Shown here piece by piece: positions 1-11,545 of a DNA stretch of 64,000 nt. The notes beneath the pieces are model-generated. The model was not told the DNA's origin and made no database searches. It was given only the letters and a program-made list of their open reading frames with translations. The stretch comes from Erigeron canadensis (lineage: Eukaryota; Streptophyta; Magnoliopsida; Asterales; Asteraceae). The translations under genes and the position numbers were made by a program. Location: assembly GCF_010389155.1 (NCBI RefSeq), contig NC_057765.1, positions 26,042,980-26,106,979 on the forward strand. The letters are read 5' to 3'. Within the stretch, counting starts at the first letter, position 1. Every line of letters starts with the position of its first letter.

Positions 1-250
1 TATTGTTGAAAGATGAAACTTTATTGTTGTTTTATTTTTATTTAATGTACTTTAATATGCAATGGATGAAATCTTATTTCCGGAAGGAAAAACAATGATA
101 GAAAGTTGGTCGATTTATCCGACAAAAGAATATTTTCTTCTTTTTTAAACAAAAGGCATTTTGCGTTGTGGCAAGCACCACGAAATCTTTTGTCTTTCTC
201 AATTCTCTTTTATATATGCAGCTTTTTCTTCGTAATAATATATATTCTAA

Positions 251-956
251 CTAGGTATTTTACCCGCACAGAAAAAGAATTGTTTAATACATACATGGAA
301 AAAGGTTTTTTAGGGAAAAAATATAGGGTTAAATGCGCCGGAATGTAACTAACTATGGCTGAAACGTTATATGTGCACAATTTCAAGTTGACCTTTATTG
401 TATGCGTGGACTTCCAAAAAAAATGATAAATCTTTTTCAGATTCATTAATAAAACTTACAAACTTAATTTTTTATTCATATATATATTTTTGTAAAACTA
501 AGTCATTAAATTGAAAGGATGGAAAGAACTCACATTGTTTTGGATGAATTAGAATGAAAACTCATTGTGTTGGACAGATTTTTCATAATGGACAGAAAAG
601 ATATTGAAGGAAATTGCTAAACTAAAAAGATAAATAAATATATACACTCAAGATTTATAATATATGTAACTATCTTTGCCTACAAAATTTGAATATAATA
701 TTATTATTTTTATACGGGATATGAGATTTATGATAAATAATTGGATGCAATATATTGATGTCTTTGTATACGTTGTTTTTTTTTAAAATTTAATATACGT
801 TGGTTTTTTTATTTAATAGATAAACATTGTTAAAAACATACGTTGTTTTTTAGCATAAGTTTTGCTTTGAAGATGGCTTTAAAAAGCTTAGCATAAGTTT
901 GGCTATGGAGATGACTTTAAAAGGCTTAAATTACTATTTTTTAATAATTATATAGA
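251..956 (-). mobile_element. Non-autonomous Helitron, short
   Basis: Read on the minus strand, the element begins with TCTATATAATTATTAAAA (preceded by A) and ends in CTAG followed by T, with a G/C-rich stretch just before the end. This matches the plant Helitron pattern of 5' TC, 3' CTRR and insertion between A and T. Its interior (about 480-950) resembles 5930-6240, so it belongs to the same family as the element at 5129-6245. No Rep/helicase coding is seen. Around 333-420 the sequence also resembles one arm of the MULE-type MITE at 30708-31027, which suggests an old nested insertion. Confidence 0.6.
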
Positions 957-1517
957 TATCGTTCAGTTAGTTGACGTAGTCAAATAAATCTATACGAATG
1001 TCAATTTAATGTTTTATATTCATTTCAAGTTCTACGATTGTTTATAACTGACGAGAAATTAATGAGAAATAAGACAGTTCAGTGCAACATATATAGCCTT
1101 TTAGAATGAAATTACAAAATGTTTTCTCAATATGTACCCTCACTAAATACACAGAAAATCAATATGTCATATACACGATTAATATGCTTACTCGTGTGCG
1201 TGCACATGGGTGATAAGCTGTCATCATTTGTTTTTAACCGTACCATCAAATACAAAAGTATAAATATCATAATAATAATAATAATGATAATAATAATAAC
1301 AAAAAAAATTAGAAAATACCAATTAATATAATTATGAATTTGCTAACTAGTGTATTCGGGCATTATTTTATGAACTCAAATTTTACTAAATAATAATCAA
1401 AAATATAATTACATATAATACTTATTAATTCAATCTAATAATTACTATGGTTTATGAATCGTTATTAATGCATGTTTTTGTATTTTGAAAAAGTTTAAAT
1501 TCATTACATGCATATAC
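957..1517. other. AT-rich spacer
   Basis: No gene is supported. The stretch contains an AAT/ATA microsatellite near 1268-1300. Its only open frames are short and AT-driven. Confidence 0.6.
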
Positions 1518-1520
1518 TAA

Positions 1521-2609
1521 GGGTGGAAGGAGTGGGTGTCGGGTAAGGGTTCGGTTACCCTTTACCCGATCGGTAACACCATTTCATGCAATCGGGTACC
1601 ACTCGGCTAGTGAAAATCGGGTACCATTTTGAGCTTTGAAGCGAGGCACGGGTAAGCGAGAAAGACGTTGGAATGGGTGTGGGTCCCCCACTTTCGAACG
1701 TTGCACTGTGATTTAAAAAAAAAAAAAATTTACCCCTTTATTTATATAAAGCACTCACTATTATTCCACCCTTTATTTTCACACACTACCATCTTCTTCA
1801 ATATTTACCATCTTCTTCTTCCCATTTCCATTTCACACACAACTTACTTACTAAAATGGACCTTCGTGATTGTAAAATGGTCATCCAAACCCACCTCAAT
1901 TACGACTCCAAACACCTCTCTGATGTGAATAACGTGATTGCATCCGTTTCTGAGAATAAAGCGGCTTACCAAGCCATAATCGACCGACTTACTGCCCCGA
2001 GTTATGCTCCTAACAACGCCGAAAGTGAGCATCTTGTATATCTTTGTCAGAAGATCGACTGGCTGAATCAAGTTATTTTTCAACTAAGCGCTGCTTCTTC
2101 AACGCTGACCCAGACGCTAGATCACGGGGTATTCTCACAAGGTAATGTACTCTGACCTGGGGGTATTCTCTCAAGCCAGTGTGGGTGGTGGTCAATACGT
2201 TTCTCCTCAACCCGCCGCCAGCTCTCCTGAGCCCTACCGCTACATTCACCGCAACGACGGTGACAACACTGTTGACTCGGACTATTCCGAGTGTTAGTCA
2301 TCTTTTTTAGTAGTTTATGAAATGTTTTTAGTATGTGTTTTTAATATTATTTATGGTTTATGTGTTTTTAGTATCATTTATGTATTGTGATTTTTTTATT
2401 TTAATGGAAAAATGTTTATGTTTTAATGGAATTATTGGTATAATAAAAAAATGAAAAAGAAAATGAATTTGGGTAAGTTTAATGAATTGTGTATGTATTT
2501 CAAGTGATTTGGGTAAGAATTGGTTAGAATTGGGTAGTTGTGAGTTGAAGGGTTTTGATTAGATAAAAATTGGGTAACTTAACCAAGTGTTTAACCACTC
2601 CTTCCACCC
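1521..2609. mobile_element. Non-autonomous PIF/Harbinger-type element
   Basis: A perfect 15-bp terminal inverted repeat, GGGTGGAAGGAGTGG (1521-1535), is matched by its reverse complement at 2595-2609. TAA lies directly outside on both sides (1518-1520 and 2610-2612). A 3-bp TAA target duplication with G-rich termini is the hallmark of the PIF/Harbinger superfamily. The element has no transposase, but it encloses a small ORF of unknown origin at 1856-2155. Confidence 0.8.
1856..2155 (+). CDS. Unknown ORF carried by Harbinger-type element
   Basis: This 99-residue ATG-started frame begins MDLRDCKMVIQTHL and is unlike the transposase of the related element at 7172-9104. I do not recognise a domain. 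The frame stops soon after the residues GVFSQ. About 25 nt later a second GVFSQ appears in the +1 frame and runs for roughly 45 more residues to a stop at 2295-2297, ending in an acidic tail (DNTVDSDYSEC). The DNA around 2128-2175 is therefore a short direct duplication that broke a longer frame of about 140 codons. It may be an accessory Harbinger ORF, a captured host fragment or chance. Codon use is richer in GC than the surroundings, which favours former coding sequence. Confidence 0.4.
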   Translation: MDLRDCKMVIQTHLNYDSKHLSDVNNVIASVSENKAAYQAIIDRLTAPSYAPNNAESEHLVYLCQKIDWLNQVIFQLSAASSTLTQTLDHGVFSQGNVL

Positions 2610-2612
2610 TAA

Positions 2613-3066
2613 CCGATGCCCCGAAACACTGGTTGGCAAAGCCCATATATTTAACCATAGTCTAATAATTATCACTATATATAACCGTTTTGAAAATTCT
2701 CTTTTATTTATAATACGGAGTAACAACAAACCTAACCATGTTTTATGGTGTAATTTGATTTCAACAAGTTTGGCAACAATTTACCCAATAGGTTATTGGT
2801 CCAGTGGCACAAAGGAGACATGGGAGGCTTTGCGTTTTTGGAGGGCTTACTTAGTCACGTTACTATCCGGACAATTAATAACAATTAACAAATGTAATTA
2901 AACAAAAAATATCCAAATTTTTAGTCCTTATATAAGATTTTTAGGAAGTTTAGAAAGTATGCATGTTGGTTTTGCAAAACCGTTGATATCGTCAACTAGG
3001 AAGTAATATGGTCACACCCTCGATCTCACGCATTTTTAGGACGTTCAAAATTAAGATAGGCAGTTT
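2613..3066. other. Spacer upstream of first MATH gene
   Basis: No gene is seen. A TATA-like motif with flanking text (about 2923-2945) resembles the promoter-proximal stretch nearer the MATH gene, so the promoter region may be locally duplicated. Confidence 0.4.
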
Positions 3067-3070
3067 AGTC

Positions 3071-3080
3071 CTTATAAATA
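3071..3080 (+). promoter_or_regulatory. Putative TATA box, MATH copy 1
   Basis: CTTATAAATA lies about 75 nt before the ATG at 3151. The same motif after TTAGTC occurs at equivalent distances before copies 2 and 4, so it is conserved in the duplicated promoters. The call is by position and motif only. Confidence 0.45.
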
Positions 3081-3150
3081 ATACTCGTACTACAAGAGGT
3101 TTAAGAAACTATATCGTGTCTCCCTCTTGCCCATTTTTTGGTTGGCAAAA

Positions 3151-4528
3151 ATGTTGTCAGTTTCAAAGAGGAAAAATGAACCAGCCCATTATATGTTGAA
3201 GATTGAGTCTTTCTCTCTTCTGTCTGAAGCTAAATCTATCAAAATTGAATCTGATATCTTCGAAGCCAGCTGTCAAAAGTGGTTTGTTCTATCTATATGC
3301 TATAAGTGTTAATGTTATCTTCAAGTTAATTTCTTTCATATTGAACTTGATGAGTGAATTTCACTTAGTTTATATAATTTATATATTTTCAGGAGACTAG
3401 ATTTGTATCCAAATGGAAAAGATGGTAGCAACATATCTTTGTATCTTGTGATATGTGACACTGGAAGCCTCTCAAAAGGGTGGGAGGTTTGTGTTGATGT
3501 TAATTTTTTTATTTATGATCATAAAGATCACAACTATGCAACTTTTCAAGGTAATTTTTTTTGTTTTTGCAACTTATTTAATTTATCATATCATTTTGTG
3601 ATCATATGTATACTTATGAAAATAATTTATTTTCGCGTGTGTATATAGATATTGATGGTGATGGGAACAGGACAAGGTTTAATGAGAGTAAGAAAATCTG
3701 GGGTTTTGACAAACTGATTTCACTTGAGTCCTTCACGGAGAGTAAAAATTGGTACCTGCTGAATGATGTGTGTGTGTTTGGGGTTGAGGTTTTTGCCGTT
3801 TCACAATTTGCAGAAAATGATCGATGCTTATCGTTTATAAAGCCCCCGGCTGCTATGAATACCTACACTTGGAGAATTGATAAATTTTCACAAGTCACAG
3901 GAGAAGTTATTTTTTCAAATGTCTTCAAAGTTGGCAATGTCAAATGGTACATACATTAATATGCATGTGTTTAATTTAATCTGCCCATGGCCAGGGTATG
4001 ATTTCGTTCAATGATCTGATGTGTTATTCTATGGTGCTTCATTGACTGCAGGAATTTATTCCTTTATCCAAAAGGTTATAGTGAAGGGAAAGATACTCAT
4101 TTATCTTTATATTTAGAAGTATTTGATCGTGATTGGTTTCCTGATGGATGGCGAGTTTATGCAAAATTCAAGCTTCGGGTTAAGAATCAAAGTTATAAGG
4201 GCAATAGAGAGAGAGGTATAGCCCATGCCTTCTACACCCCATTCTTACTTTGAACATTCTTTAAAACAACATATGTGAAGCTTAATTTGCAATCTTTTCT
4301 TTATTAATTAAGTGTTTGTATTCTGTATATCTTTTGTACCATGTGACAGTTTGATGTCTTTTCTTTGTTGCAGAAATTGACAATTGGTTCAGTAGCTCTT
4401 CTGGTGGTTGGGGTATACCATGTTTTGTGGGACTGCAGAACGAGCTCCATGATGGCTTTTTGGCGAATGATGTTCTCATTATCGAAGTCGAGATCTCAAT
4501 GTTGGGCACACTAAAAAATTTCATCTGA
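3151..4528 (+). CDS. Double MATH-domain (TRAF-like) protein, copy 1, intact
   Basis: Five exons are supported by GT-AG borders and alignment to the other copies: 3151-3281, 3393-3550, 3649-3946, 4052-4215 and 4374-4528. They join to 906 nt, giving 301 residues plus a stop with no interruption. MATH domain 1 spans about residues 12-145 (HYMLKIESFSLL, then WRLDLYPNG, ISLYLVICD, KGWEVCVDV) and domain 2 about 163-295 (YTWRIDKFS, LFLYPKG, LSLYLEVFD, DGWRVYAKF, NDVLIIEVEIS). There is no signal peptide, membrane segment, BTB, protease or coiled-coil region. Plant MATH-only proteins are thought to act as cytosolic or nuclear substrate or partner adaptors, often with ubiquitin machinery; that role is family knowledge, not visible here. 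Exon 2 is 12 nt shorter than in most copies (a gap after LYPNG). It is one of two copies in the array without a disabling lesion. Confidence 0.85.
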
Positions 4529-4807
4529 TAGAATTATGGTTCTGTTGTTTTAGTGTCGAATTATATATAATTGTTTTTAATTAATGCTGGGATGGATCGA
4601 AGAATTGGTGTTGAAAGCTTTCTTTTCTAATATATACTATACAATATCTAGAGATTTATCATTTCCCTTCTCAATGCTTTGATGGTGATGAGATCTCCGG
4701 TCTTCTCGTGTGAAGGGTTGTAGCGAAACGCTATCAATCCATATGTCAATGGATGTATTTTCACTCTGTATAAACAACAAACAAGTTAAGCTTTTGGTTT
4801 TTTTTTT

Positions 4808-4975
4808 CTAACGGTGTGTTAAATCTTGGTAGGGTGTCCATTTGACTATGTTTAAAGATATAAAATTAGAGGTAATGTATGAATTAAGGGTAATATGATA
4901 ATATTAAAAAGATTTCTCAATTTTCTAAAATAAGGAGTCCAATATATTTTATAAGATATTATAGATACAAAAATT
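4808..4975 (-). repeat. Fragment of Helitron-like dispersed repeat
   Basis: This stretch, starting GTTAAATCTTGGTAGGGTGT, aligns with 43725-43860 inside the element at 43607-43899. Termini are not preserved here. Confidence 0.4.
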
Positions 4976-5128
4976 AAAAAATCATTATCTTTTTACACTT
5001 TCATATTATATATGTAAAAAATAAGTATAACACCCAATTTCATGGGTGAAGAAATAATTTGATGTTACAAATTAATTTTTACGCATTTAAGTATATACAA
5101 TTGATATATATATATATATATATATATA

Positions 5129-6245
5129 TTAGGTATTTTTCCCGCGCGATGCGCGTTAGTTTAAATGATTACCCAATGTTGTTTGTGAAAATTAGACGTT
5201 AATAGATAATTATTCAATTTATTTAGTATAATATGTTATTTGTTTTAGAATTTCTTTTACCTTTATACATGAAGCTAAGATATTAAAGAATAAATATTTA
5301 ATTAGGGAACTTGCCAATATATTAAAAATGAAATAACTAAGAAGTTGCCCATATGAAGATATCTCGTAATGTGTTAGCATGGCAAAGCATACCTCAACCT
5401 AACAAAAGCAAATCTTATACAACCATTCAGATACATCTGATAATAAAATTATATATAACCGATCAAAGTAGAATAAAATATGATCAGGCCCTTAATTAAG
5501 TATAAATATAACAACCCATCTCTTTATAATACAAAGAAAAACTACTATACATACATATTAATGATGTGTAAGTGATCTCTAAAGTAAACCAAAGAGGACC
5601 GATAGGCTGATCAATGACACAAAGACAATTTCTAAACTACTTACCCTGAGGACCGATATGTTGATCAATGGAATACATAATCAACCTCCAACAACCCACA
5701 TACGTTATGCAACAAAGAAATTAAATTTTAAATTATAAACAAAAAATTAGAGTAGAATAGATCATTATCAAGAGATCCTTCTCGTACCAATATTTATATA
5801 TTAAGAAAAGTCTAAAATTGGAATTATGTACATATGAGTAAAAAGAAGAGAAAACTTAATGAACAAATCAATTTAGAAGCAAATGATATATCTCTTGATT
5901 CTTTTTTCAACTTTTTTTCTTATAAAGCTAAGCAATTGAATTTAAAGGATGGAACGTGATGGACGGATTCTTGAAGAGAAGAAATTGAATAGATTGTCAA
6001 AATGAGATTTGATATATATTTTCAAGATTTAGTGTATATTGTAAGATTTGGTATTATCTTTGCCTAAAAATATTGAATCTAATAAGGGATTTTGTATTTT
6101 TAAATAGTTTTTGATTTAATGAAAATTCAGATTAATATGGAGATGTCACATAGAATTTTTCCTAGGTGGCAATTTTATAAGCTAGTTTTGAATTGAAAAT
6201 GGTCTAGAATTATTCGGTTAACTACTGTTTTAATAATTATATATA
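5129..6245 (-). mobile_element. Non-autonomous Helitron
   Basis: On the minus strand the 3' end shows a GC hairpin (GCGCATCGCGC) followed by CTAA and then T; CTAA satisfies the CTRR rule. The 5' end near 6245 resembles that of the 251-956 element (TATATAATTATTAAAA) but its TC is degraded. The interior is homologous to 480-950. No coding sequence is seen. Confidence 0.5.
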
Positions 6246-6533
6246 CACACTTAAAAAATGTGACTTTATTTTTACACAAAAAATAAAATATGATATAGTG
6301 TATAAAATATGTACAGACTTAAAAAATGTCCAGTTGAGATAAATCCAAAGACACTCATTTATGTTATTATCAAGACTAATAATTACATATTGATTATATC
6401 AAATTATTTTAACATTAAATTAAATATGATATAGTGAATTTTTTTTTTATTTCATCATTTGAAATTTATAAAAATCTCATTTTAACTTTCAATTATTACA
6501 ACCTATATTACATATAAAAAAAAGAAATGATTA

Positions 6534-6696
6534 ATCCTCCTAACAAAATAGGCTAAAAATCCTCCAAACTATTATATGATGACATGTGGAAAAATCAAGG
6601 ACAAGATTAGGAAAGAGAATTAGTGGATACCATGTCACCTAATTAGAGCGTTAGAAGGATTTTTAGGCTGTTTTGTTAGGAGGATTAGTCATATCC
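6534..6696. mobile_element. MULE-type MITE
   Basis: Imperfect inverted repeats of about 45 bp (GAAATGATTAATCCTCC against GGATATGACTAATCCTCC) face each other. A 9-bp direct repeat, TAAAAAAAA, flanks them (6525-6533 and 6697-6705). Nine-base duplications are typical of Mutator-like elements, though this one is low complexity. A degraded relative may sit at 30440-30595. Confidence 0.55.
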
Positions 6697-6769
6697 TAAA
6701 AAAAATACCCCATGTCGAAAGTTACATGGGGGAATGTCTAAAATGTTCTCCCATGTAATATTTTCACTT

Positions 6770-6993
6770 ACCACCCTTTAAAATACTTTCATGTACACTA
6801 TTATCTTAATATTAATAATTAAATTAAATTATCAATCATCTTTTAAAATATATTCGTTAACCCCTTAAATCAATTACTTTTATATAAATTATTTACAAAA
6901 AGCGATGTCGCCTCCACCACGTACCAACACTCGCCCCCACTACCATACCGTCGCCGCCACGAACACCGCCCTATTGTGCGGGCACGGTGCTAG
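6770..6993 (+). mobile_element. Helitron-like element, 3' part
   Basis: A CCGCC-rich segment leads into GTGCGGGCACGGTG and CTAG, followed by T. This matches the 3' ends of the short Helitron family found at 12194, 43398 and 50613. The 5' border is not clear. Confidence 0.4.
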
Positions 6994-7171
6994 TATAAAT
7001 CCAATCTCTCGTATTCAATAAATTATTCCGTTTTTTTAGAAATTATTTTGAATATATTGTTTTTAGAATAGTGTAGTGATCAATTATACATCAAATTTGG
7101 AAAATGTATTACAATATATTTATTTTTAATGTTGACAATTATTCATGCACTATGTAAAGAGGAAGTTATAA

Positions 7172-9104
7172 GGGGGGGGGGGCGGAGTGGGAGGGATTTA
7201 TGAGAATTTATGGGCCAGCCTTGGGAAGCATACCACCACCACTTGTAAATTTATGGCTGAGAGGGTTAATGGGAGGGTAATATACCCTTTGTTGATAAAT
7301 GGAGAGAAGCAAATGGGGGCGTCTACAAGTGGGCCCAGGAAGAAAAAAAGAGCCGTTGGCTCTGTTTTTTTATTTTAAAAAACTCATTTCCTTTATTTTA
7401 CATCTATATATATATACATATATATATACATATATCTACCAATTTAACTTCAAAAACTCAAACAAAAACATATATCTATTCAAACCCAAAAACCTTTTCA
7501 CCTAAAAATGTCTTCAAGTTCTTCCGATGAACTTATCATCCCACCTCCGTTTCCCCAAGTATCTACCGGTAGTACGTTTGATTTTTTTCAAAACGCGATC
7601 AACGAAATAGAAGAACTTGAAGACTCGGGAAGCTCTCGTGAAAGCCAAACCTATATTGATCGCGAGAGAGAAGCCGCGCATAGCAAACTCATGCGCGACT
7701 ACTTCGGCGAAAACCAAAGTTTGGGGAGCGTTGGTTTCACCATCGCTACCGTATGAGCCAACGTTTGTTTTTGAAGATTGTCGCCGACATTGAAGCTACT
7801 TTCCCGTATTTTCGAGATGGAGTAGACGCGAGGGAAGAAAGAGTTTCTCGCCGATTCAAAAATGCACGTCGGCAATTAAACTACTTTCAACGGGTGAACC
7901 GGCGGACAACTATGAGGATTATCTATGTATGGCCGAAAGAACAAGCCGGGAAACTCTCGAGTATTTTTGTGACGCGGTTATTCATTTGTACAAGCGGGAG
8001 TATTTGCGCAAACCGACATCCCACGACGTTGCCTTGCTGTACAATGCGCATGAGGCGCGACATCATCTGCCAGGTATGCTCGGTAGCCTTGATTGTACGC
8101 ATGTTGTATGGAGGAATTGTCCTAGGGGCTTGAAAGGGCAATACACGCGAGGGGATCACAAAGTGCCGACTATCATGATTGAAGCTGTTGCGTCACAAGA
8201 TTTATGGATTTGGCATTCGTTTTTTGGTCCTCCCGGATCAAACAACGACATTAATGTGTTGAATCGGTCGTCGTTGTATGATACTACTAGAAATGGAACG
8301 GCTCCGAACACGTCATTCACTTTACGCGGCCGCTTGTACAGACGTGGGTATTTGCTTACTGATGGAATATATCCTAAGTGGTCTACGTTTGTAAAAGTGT
8401 ATCCGCATCCAGTTGATCCAAAGGAAGTGAAATTCAAGCGAGTGCAGGAGGCGGCGAGAAAAGATGTAGAACGGGCTCTTGGGGTGCTTAAGGGAAAATG
8501 AAAGATTTTGGAACGTCCAATCCGGATTATGGATAAGGAGAAGATAGGGAAAGTCGTCGACACATGTCGTATATTGCATAACATGATCATAAAGGACGAC
8601 GGGAGGGCTATCTCACCGGTTCATATAATGGATCCACCGGTGCCTGCAGCTTACGATCCTAGAGTTCTACGGGAGGTACATGACGAAAACGTCCATCATC
8701 GTCTTCGGTATGATTTAACAGAGCATGTATCGACGGTGGATTTGGCATACCTCGATGACCCAGCAGCTCAACCACCACCGATCGAGGATTTGATTTAGTA
8801 TTATGTAGTTTATTTAGTTTTTTAAAAAAATGTTGCATTGTATTTTTCTTTTACTAGTTTATGTAATGTTATGTTTTTTAAATATTAAATAAAATGTTAG
8901 GTATTATTGTTAAATTGTTTAAGTTAAAAAAAAAAAGGAAAACGAAAAAAAATGATTTGGGAGGGTTGAGAATTTATCGGCCGACAGTAAAAAGGGTTGG
9001 GAGGGTTGATTGGGAGGGTTGAAAGGTTAAATTGAGTTGTAATGATTTTATTGGTGGAATTTGGGAGGGTTTGATAAATTCCCCCATATTCACTCCGCCC
9101 CCCC
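7172..9104 (+). mobile_element. PIF/Harbinger transposon, full length but inactive
   Basis: The termini are a G run followed by CGGAGTG (7172-7189) and its inverse, CACTCCG plus a C run (9091-9104). TAA target duplications lie outside (7169-7171 and 9105-9107). The G run is 11 at the left and 7 at the right. The inside carries a Harbinger transposase with frameshifts and a stop. Subterminal GGGAGGG motifs recur at both ends, as expected of transposase-binding sequence. The terminal GGAGTGG core is shared with the smaller element at 1521-2609. Confidence 0.88.
7508..8798 (+). pseudogene. PIF/Harbinger (ALP1/HARBI1-like) DDE transposase, broken
   Basis: The frame starts at ATG 7508 with a Ser-rich leader, shifts near 7735, shifts again near 7830, and then runs through the catalytic region. 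Family landmarks are visible: a helix-turn-helix-like part ([14 protein letters not shown]), LGSLDCTHV (first Asp), [21 protein letters not shown] (second Asp) and [12 protein letters not shown] (catalytic Glu). A TGA at 8499-8501 replaces what is normally Trp in the next motif. The same frame resumes at 8502 and ends at 8798 with CRILHNMIIKDD. With two frameshifts and one nonsense codon, the copy should be inactive. It is intronless. The family normally needs a second Myb-like ORF, and none is seen in this element. Confidence 0.85.
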
Positions 9105-9196
9105 TAAGATTTTTAGAAAGTTGAAGCCATTTTGGTTGTGAAATTCGAGTAATTTAATTACGTATCTTAGGAAATTGAAAAGGTAGTCCTTTAGTC

Positions 9197-9206
9197 CTTA
9201 TAAATG
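9197..9206 (+). promoter_or_regulatory. Putative TATA box, MATH copy 2
   Basis: CTTATAAATG lies about 65 nt before the ATG at 9269, in the same TTAGTC context as in copy 1. Confidence 0.4.
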
Positions 9207-9268
9207 GTACTACAAGATTTTTAGGAACGTCTCATCACCTTCTTGTGCATTTTGTGGCTTGGATAAAA

Positions 9269-10689
9269 ATGTTGTCAGTTTCAAGGAGGAAATATGAACC
9301 AGCCCACTATATGTTGAAGATCGAGAATTTTTCTGTTCTTGCTGAAGATGAATTTATGAAATTTGAATCTGATGTTTTCGAAGCCAGCGGTCATAAATGG
9401 TTAATTACCTCTCTATATTTGTAAACCGTACTCTGCTTTTTTAAGTTTTTTTTCCATAGCGAACTTTATGAAAGAATATTAATTTATATACGTGTTTTCA
9501 GGAGACTAGAATTGTATCCAAATGGAAATGGTGAGAAAAGTTGGGGTAACAACATATCATTGTATCTTGTGATATGTGACACTGAAAGCCTCCCAAAGGG
9601 GTGGGAGGTCTGTGCTGATGTTACTTTTTTTTATTTTTGATCATGCAAGCCATAGCTATGCAACTTTTCAAGGTACTCGTATATTTTGTCTATCCTTAAC
9701 TTATTTTATCATATCATATTGTGAAATGTATACTTACAAAAAATGAGGCCATTTTAAATATGTAATTGATCTGTGTATGTATAGATATCGATGGTAACAG
9801 GACAAAGTTTAATGGGAGTAACAAAATCTGGGGGTTTGACAAACTCAAATCACTCGAGTCCTTCAAAGAAAGTACAAATGGGTACCTGTTGAATGATGCG
9901 TGTGTGTTTGGAGTTGAGGTTTTTGTTGTTTCCGGCTTTGCACAAAAGGATCGATGCTTGTCGTTTGTAAAGCCCCCGGCAGCTATGAATTCGTATACTT
10001 GGACGATTGATAAGTTTTCTGATCTTACAGAAGAAAAAGTTTATTCAAGTGTCTTCAAAATTGGCAATGTCAAATGGTACATCGGCTACTAACTTTCTCA
10101 TCATTTATGCGTATATTTATTTGCGTCTGTTGCATAGCATTTTTTCTTTTCACATGATAACTTTTGTGTTTATACAAATGATCTCGTGTTTTTATTTTTT
10201 TATTTTCTGGTGCTTTATTGCTTGCAGGAAACTATGCCTATTTCCAAAAGGAAAGAATAATACGTCGAATCATTCATCTCTCTATATAGGAGTACCTGAC
10301 CATGATTTTTTTCCTGATGGTTGGCGAGTTTATGCAAAATTCAAGTTTCGGGTCAAGAATCATAGTTCTGGACCTAACATAGAGAAAGGTAGAGCCCATG
10401 CTTTTACATCACATTCTAATTAACTTCGAACATTTTTTAGAAAAAGCATATTTGGTTGTAGGTGTTTGTATTATGTAGTTCAGTTGTATTGCACCATGTG
10501 ACAGTTTAATGGCCTTTCTTTGTTGCAGAAACTAAGCACTGGTTCAATAGCTCTGCTGATGATTGGGGTTTGACTTGTTTTGTGCCACTGAATGAGCTCC
10601 ATAAATCGGCAAATGGCTTGTTGGTGAACGATGTTCTTATTGTGGAAGTCCAAATTTCAATGGTGGGTGCACTAAAAAATTTCATCTGA
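9269..10689 (+). pseudogene. Double MATH-domain gene, copy 2, single frameshift
   Basis: Exons are 9269-9399, 9502-9672, 9785-10076, 10228-10388 and 10529-10689, all with consensus borders. Exon 2 has eight T residues (9625-9632) where the intact reading needs seven, so translation meets TGA a few codons later. Without that one base the model would be 304 codons with no other defect. Both MATH domains, including WGFDKL-type and NDVLIVEVQIS-type motifs, are otherwise well preserved. Because the lesion is one base in a homopolymer, it may be a sequencing error, and the gene may be functional. Promoter and 3' flank are conserved with the other copies. Confidence 0.75.
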
Positions 10690-11289
10690 TTAATGGTTCT
10701 GCTGGTTAATTATGGTAGTTAATTACAGAATTGTTGTTTTTCAAAGCTGGAATGCAAGAATTGGTATTTCAAATCTTCATTTATATTCTATTTGAGAAAT
10801 CATCCTCGCTATTCCCAAGAGTGATTGAACCCATTTCTTGACGTTGAATAATTAGTTGGCGACATGACCAAACCCAGTCCACATGATACCATTTTTCAGC
10901 CCCAAGACAGTTTTTTGTAAGATTCGAGAGCAAACAAACGCTTGTACTGAAAATTTAAACAACTTTGTAGCATATGTAAGTTGCACTATTATCAAATTCG
11001 AACTTGGCTAAATAAGTGAAGATTAGTGCTATATCAATCTAATAGTTTATCCTAAAGCTTTTATTATATGACAAATATAATCCATCATTCTCTCTTACAA
11101 TCTCTTTCTTTGATTGTATCAAATGTCATCATCATGTTATTAGATTGATTACTATGTTGATTAATCATTTTCTATTAGTGAAACCGAGCTTGGCTTGTGT
11201 TAATTTCATACGTCAATGACTATTGGCTAAAGATGAATGCTCAGATTTGTGGGATTTATGAGTAGGAATACAATCATAGGTTAAATATA
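10690..11289. other. MATH copy 2 3' flank and spacer
   Basis: The first 250 nt match the 3' flanks of copies 3, 4 and 6 (for example TTTGAGAAATCATCC), so the duplicated unit extends beyond the stop codon. Nothing else is recognised. Confidence 0.5.
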
Positions 11290-11545
11290 TACTCTTTTCG
11301 TCCAATATTAATTGTTTAATATTGACTTGTCAAGTTTTTTTTTTTAAATTTGACCGTAAATATCATTGTTTGTGTTATATAATTGTAGATAAAAGTTATA
11401 ACAATGAAAAGTGTATTGAAAACTCAATCCATTTATATATTTTATATGGAGTGTTATATGACACAAACGGAAATTTTTATAATCAATGTTAAAAGCATAA
11501 AACCTGAATAGTTAAAATTAGATAATTAATATGGGACAGGAAGTA
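11290..11545. mobile_element. Stowaway-like MITE
   Basis: The ends read TACTCTTTTCGTCCAATATT and, at the right, ATGGGACAGGAAGTA, a decayed form of the Stowaway terminus (CTCCCTCCGTCCC) with TA target duplications. It is about 256 bp, AT-rich and non-coding. Confidence 0.6.

Noticed and set aside
2140..2180. A short intron joining the two GVFSQ-containing frames
   Set aside because: GT and AG exist but the interval would be about 38 nt, below the usual plant minimum, and the sequence is a direct duplication.
5107..5130. TA repeat as possible promoter or centromere signal
   Set aside because: Simple microsatellite at a Helitron insertion point.
8156..8590. 144-codon minus-strand frame
   Set aside because: Antisense to the Harbinger transposase.
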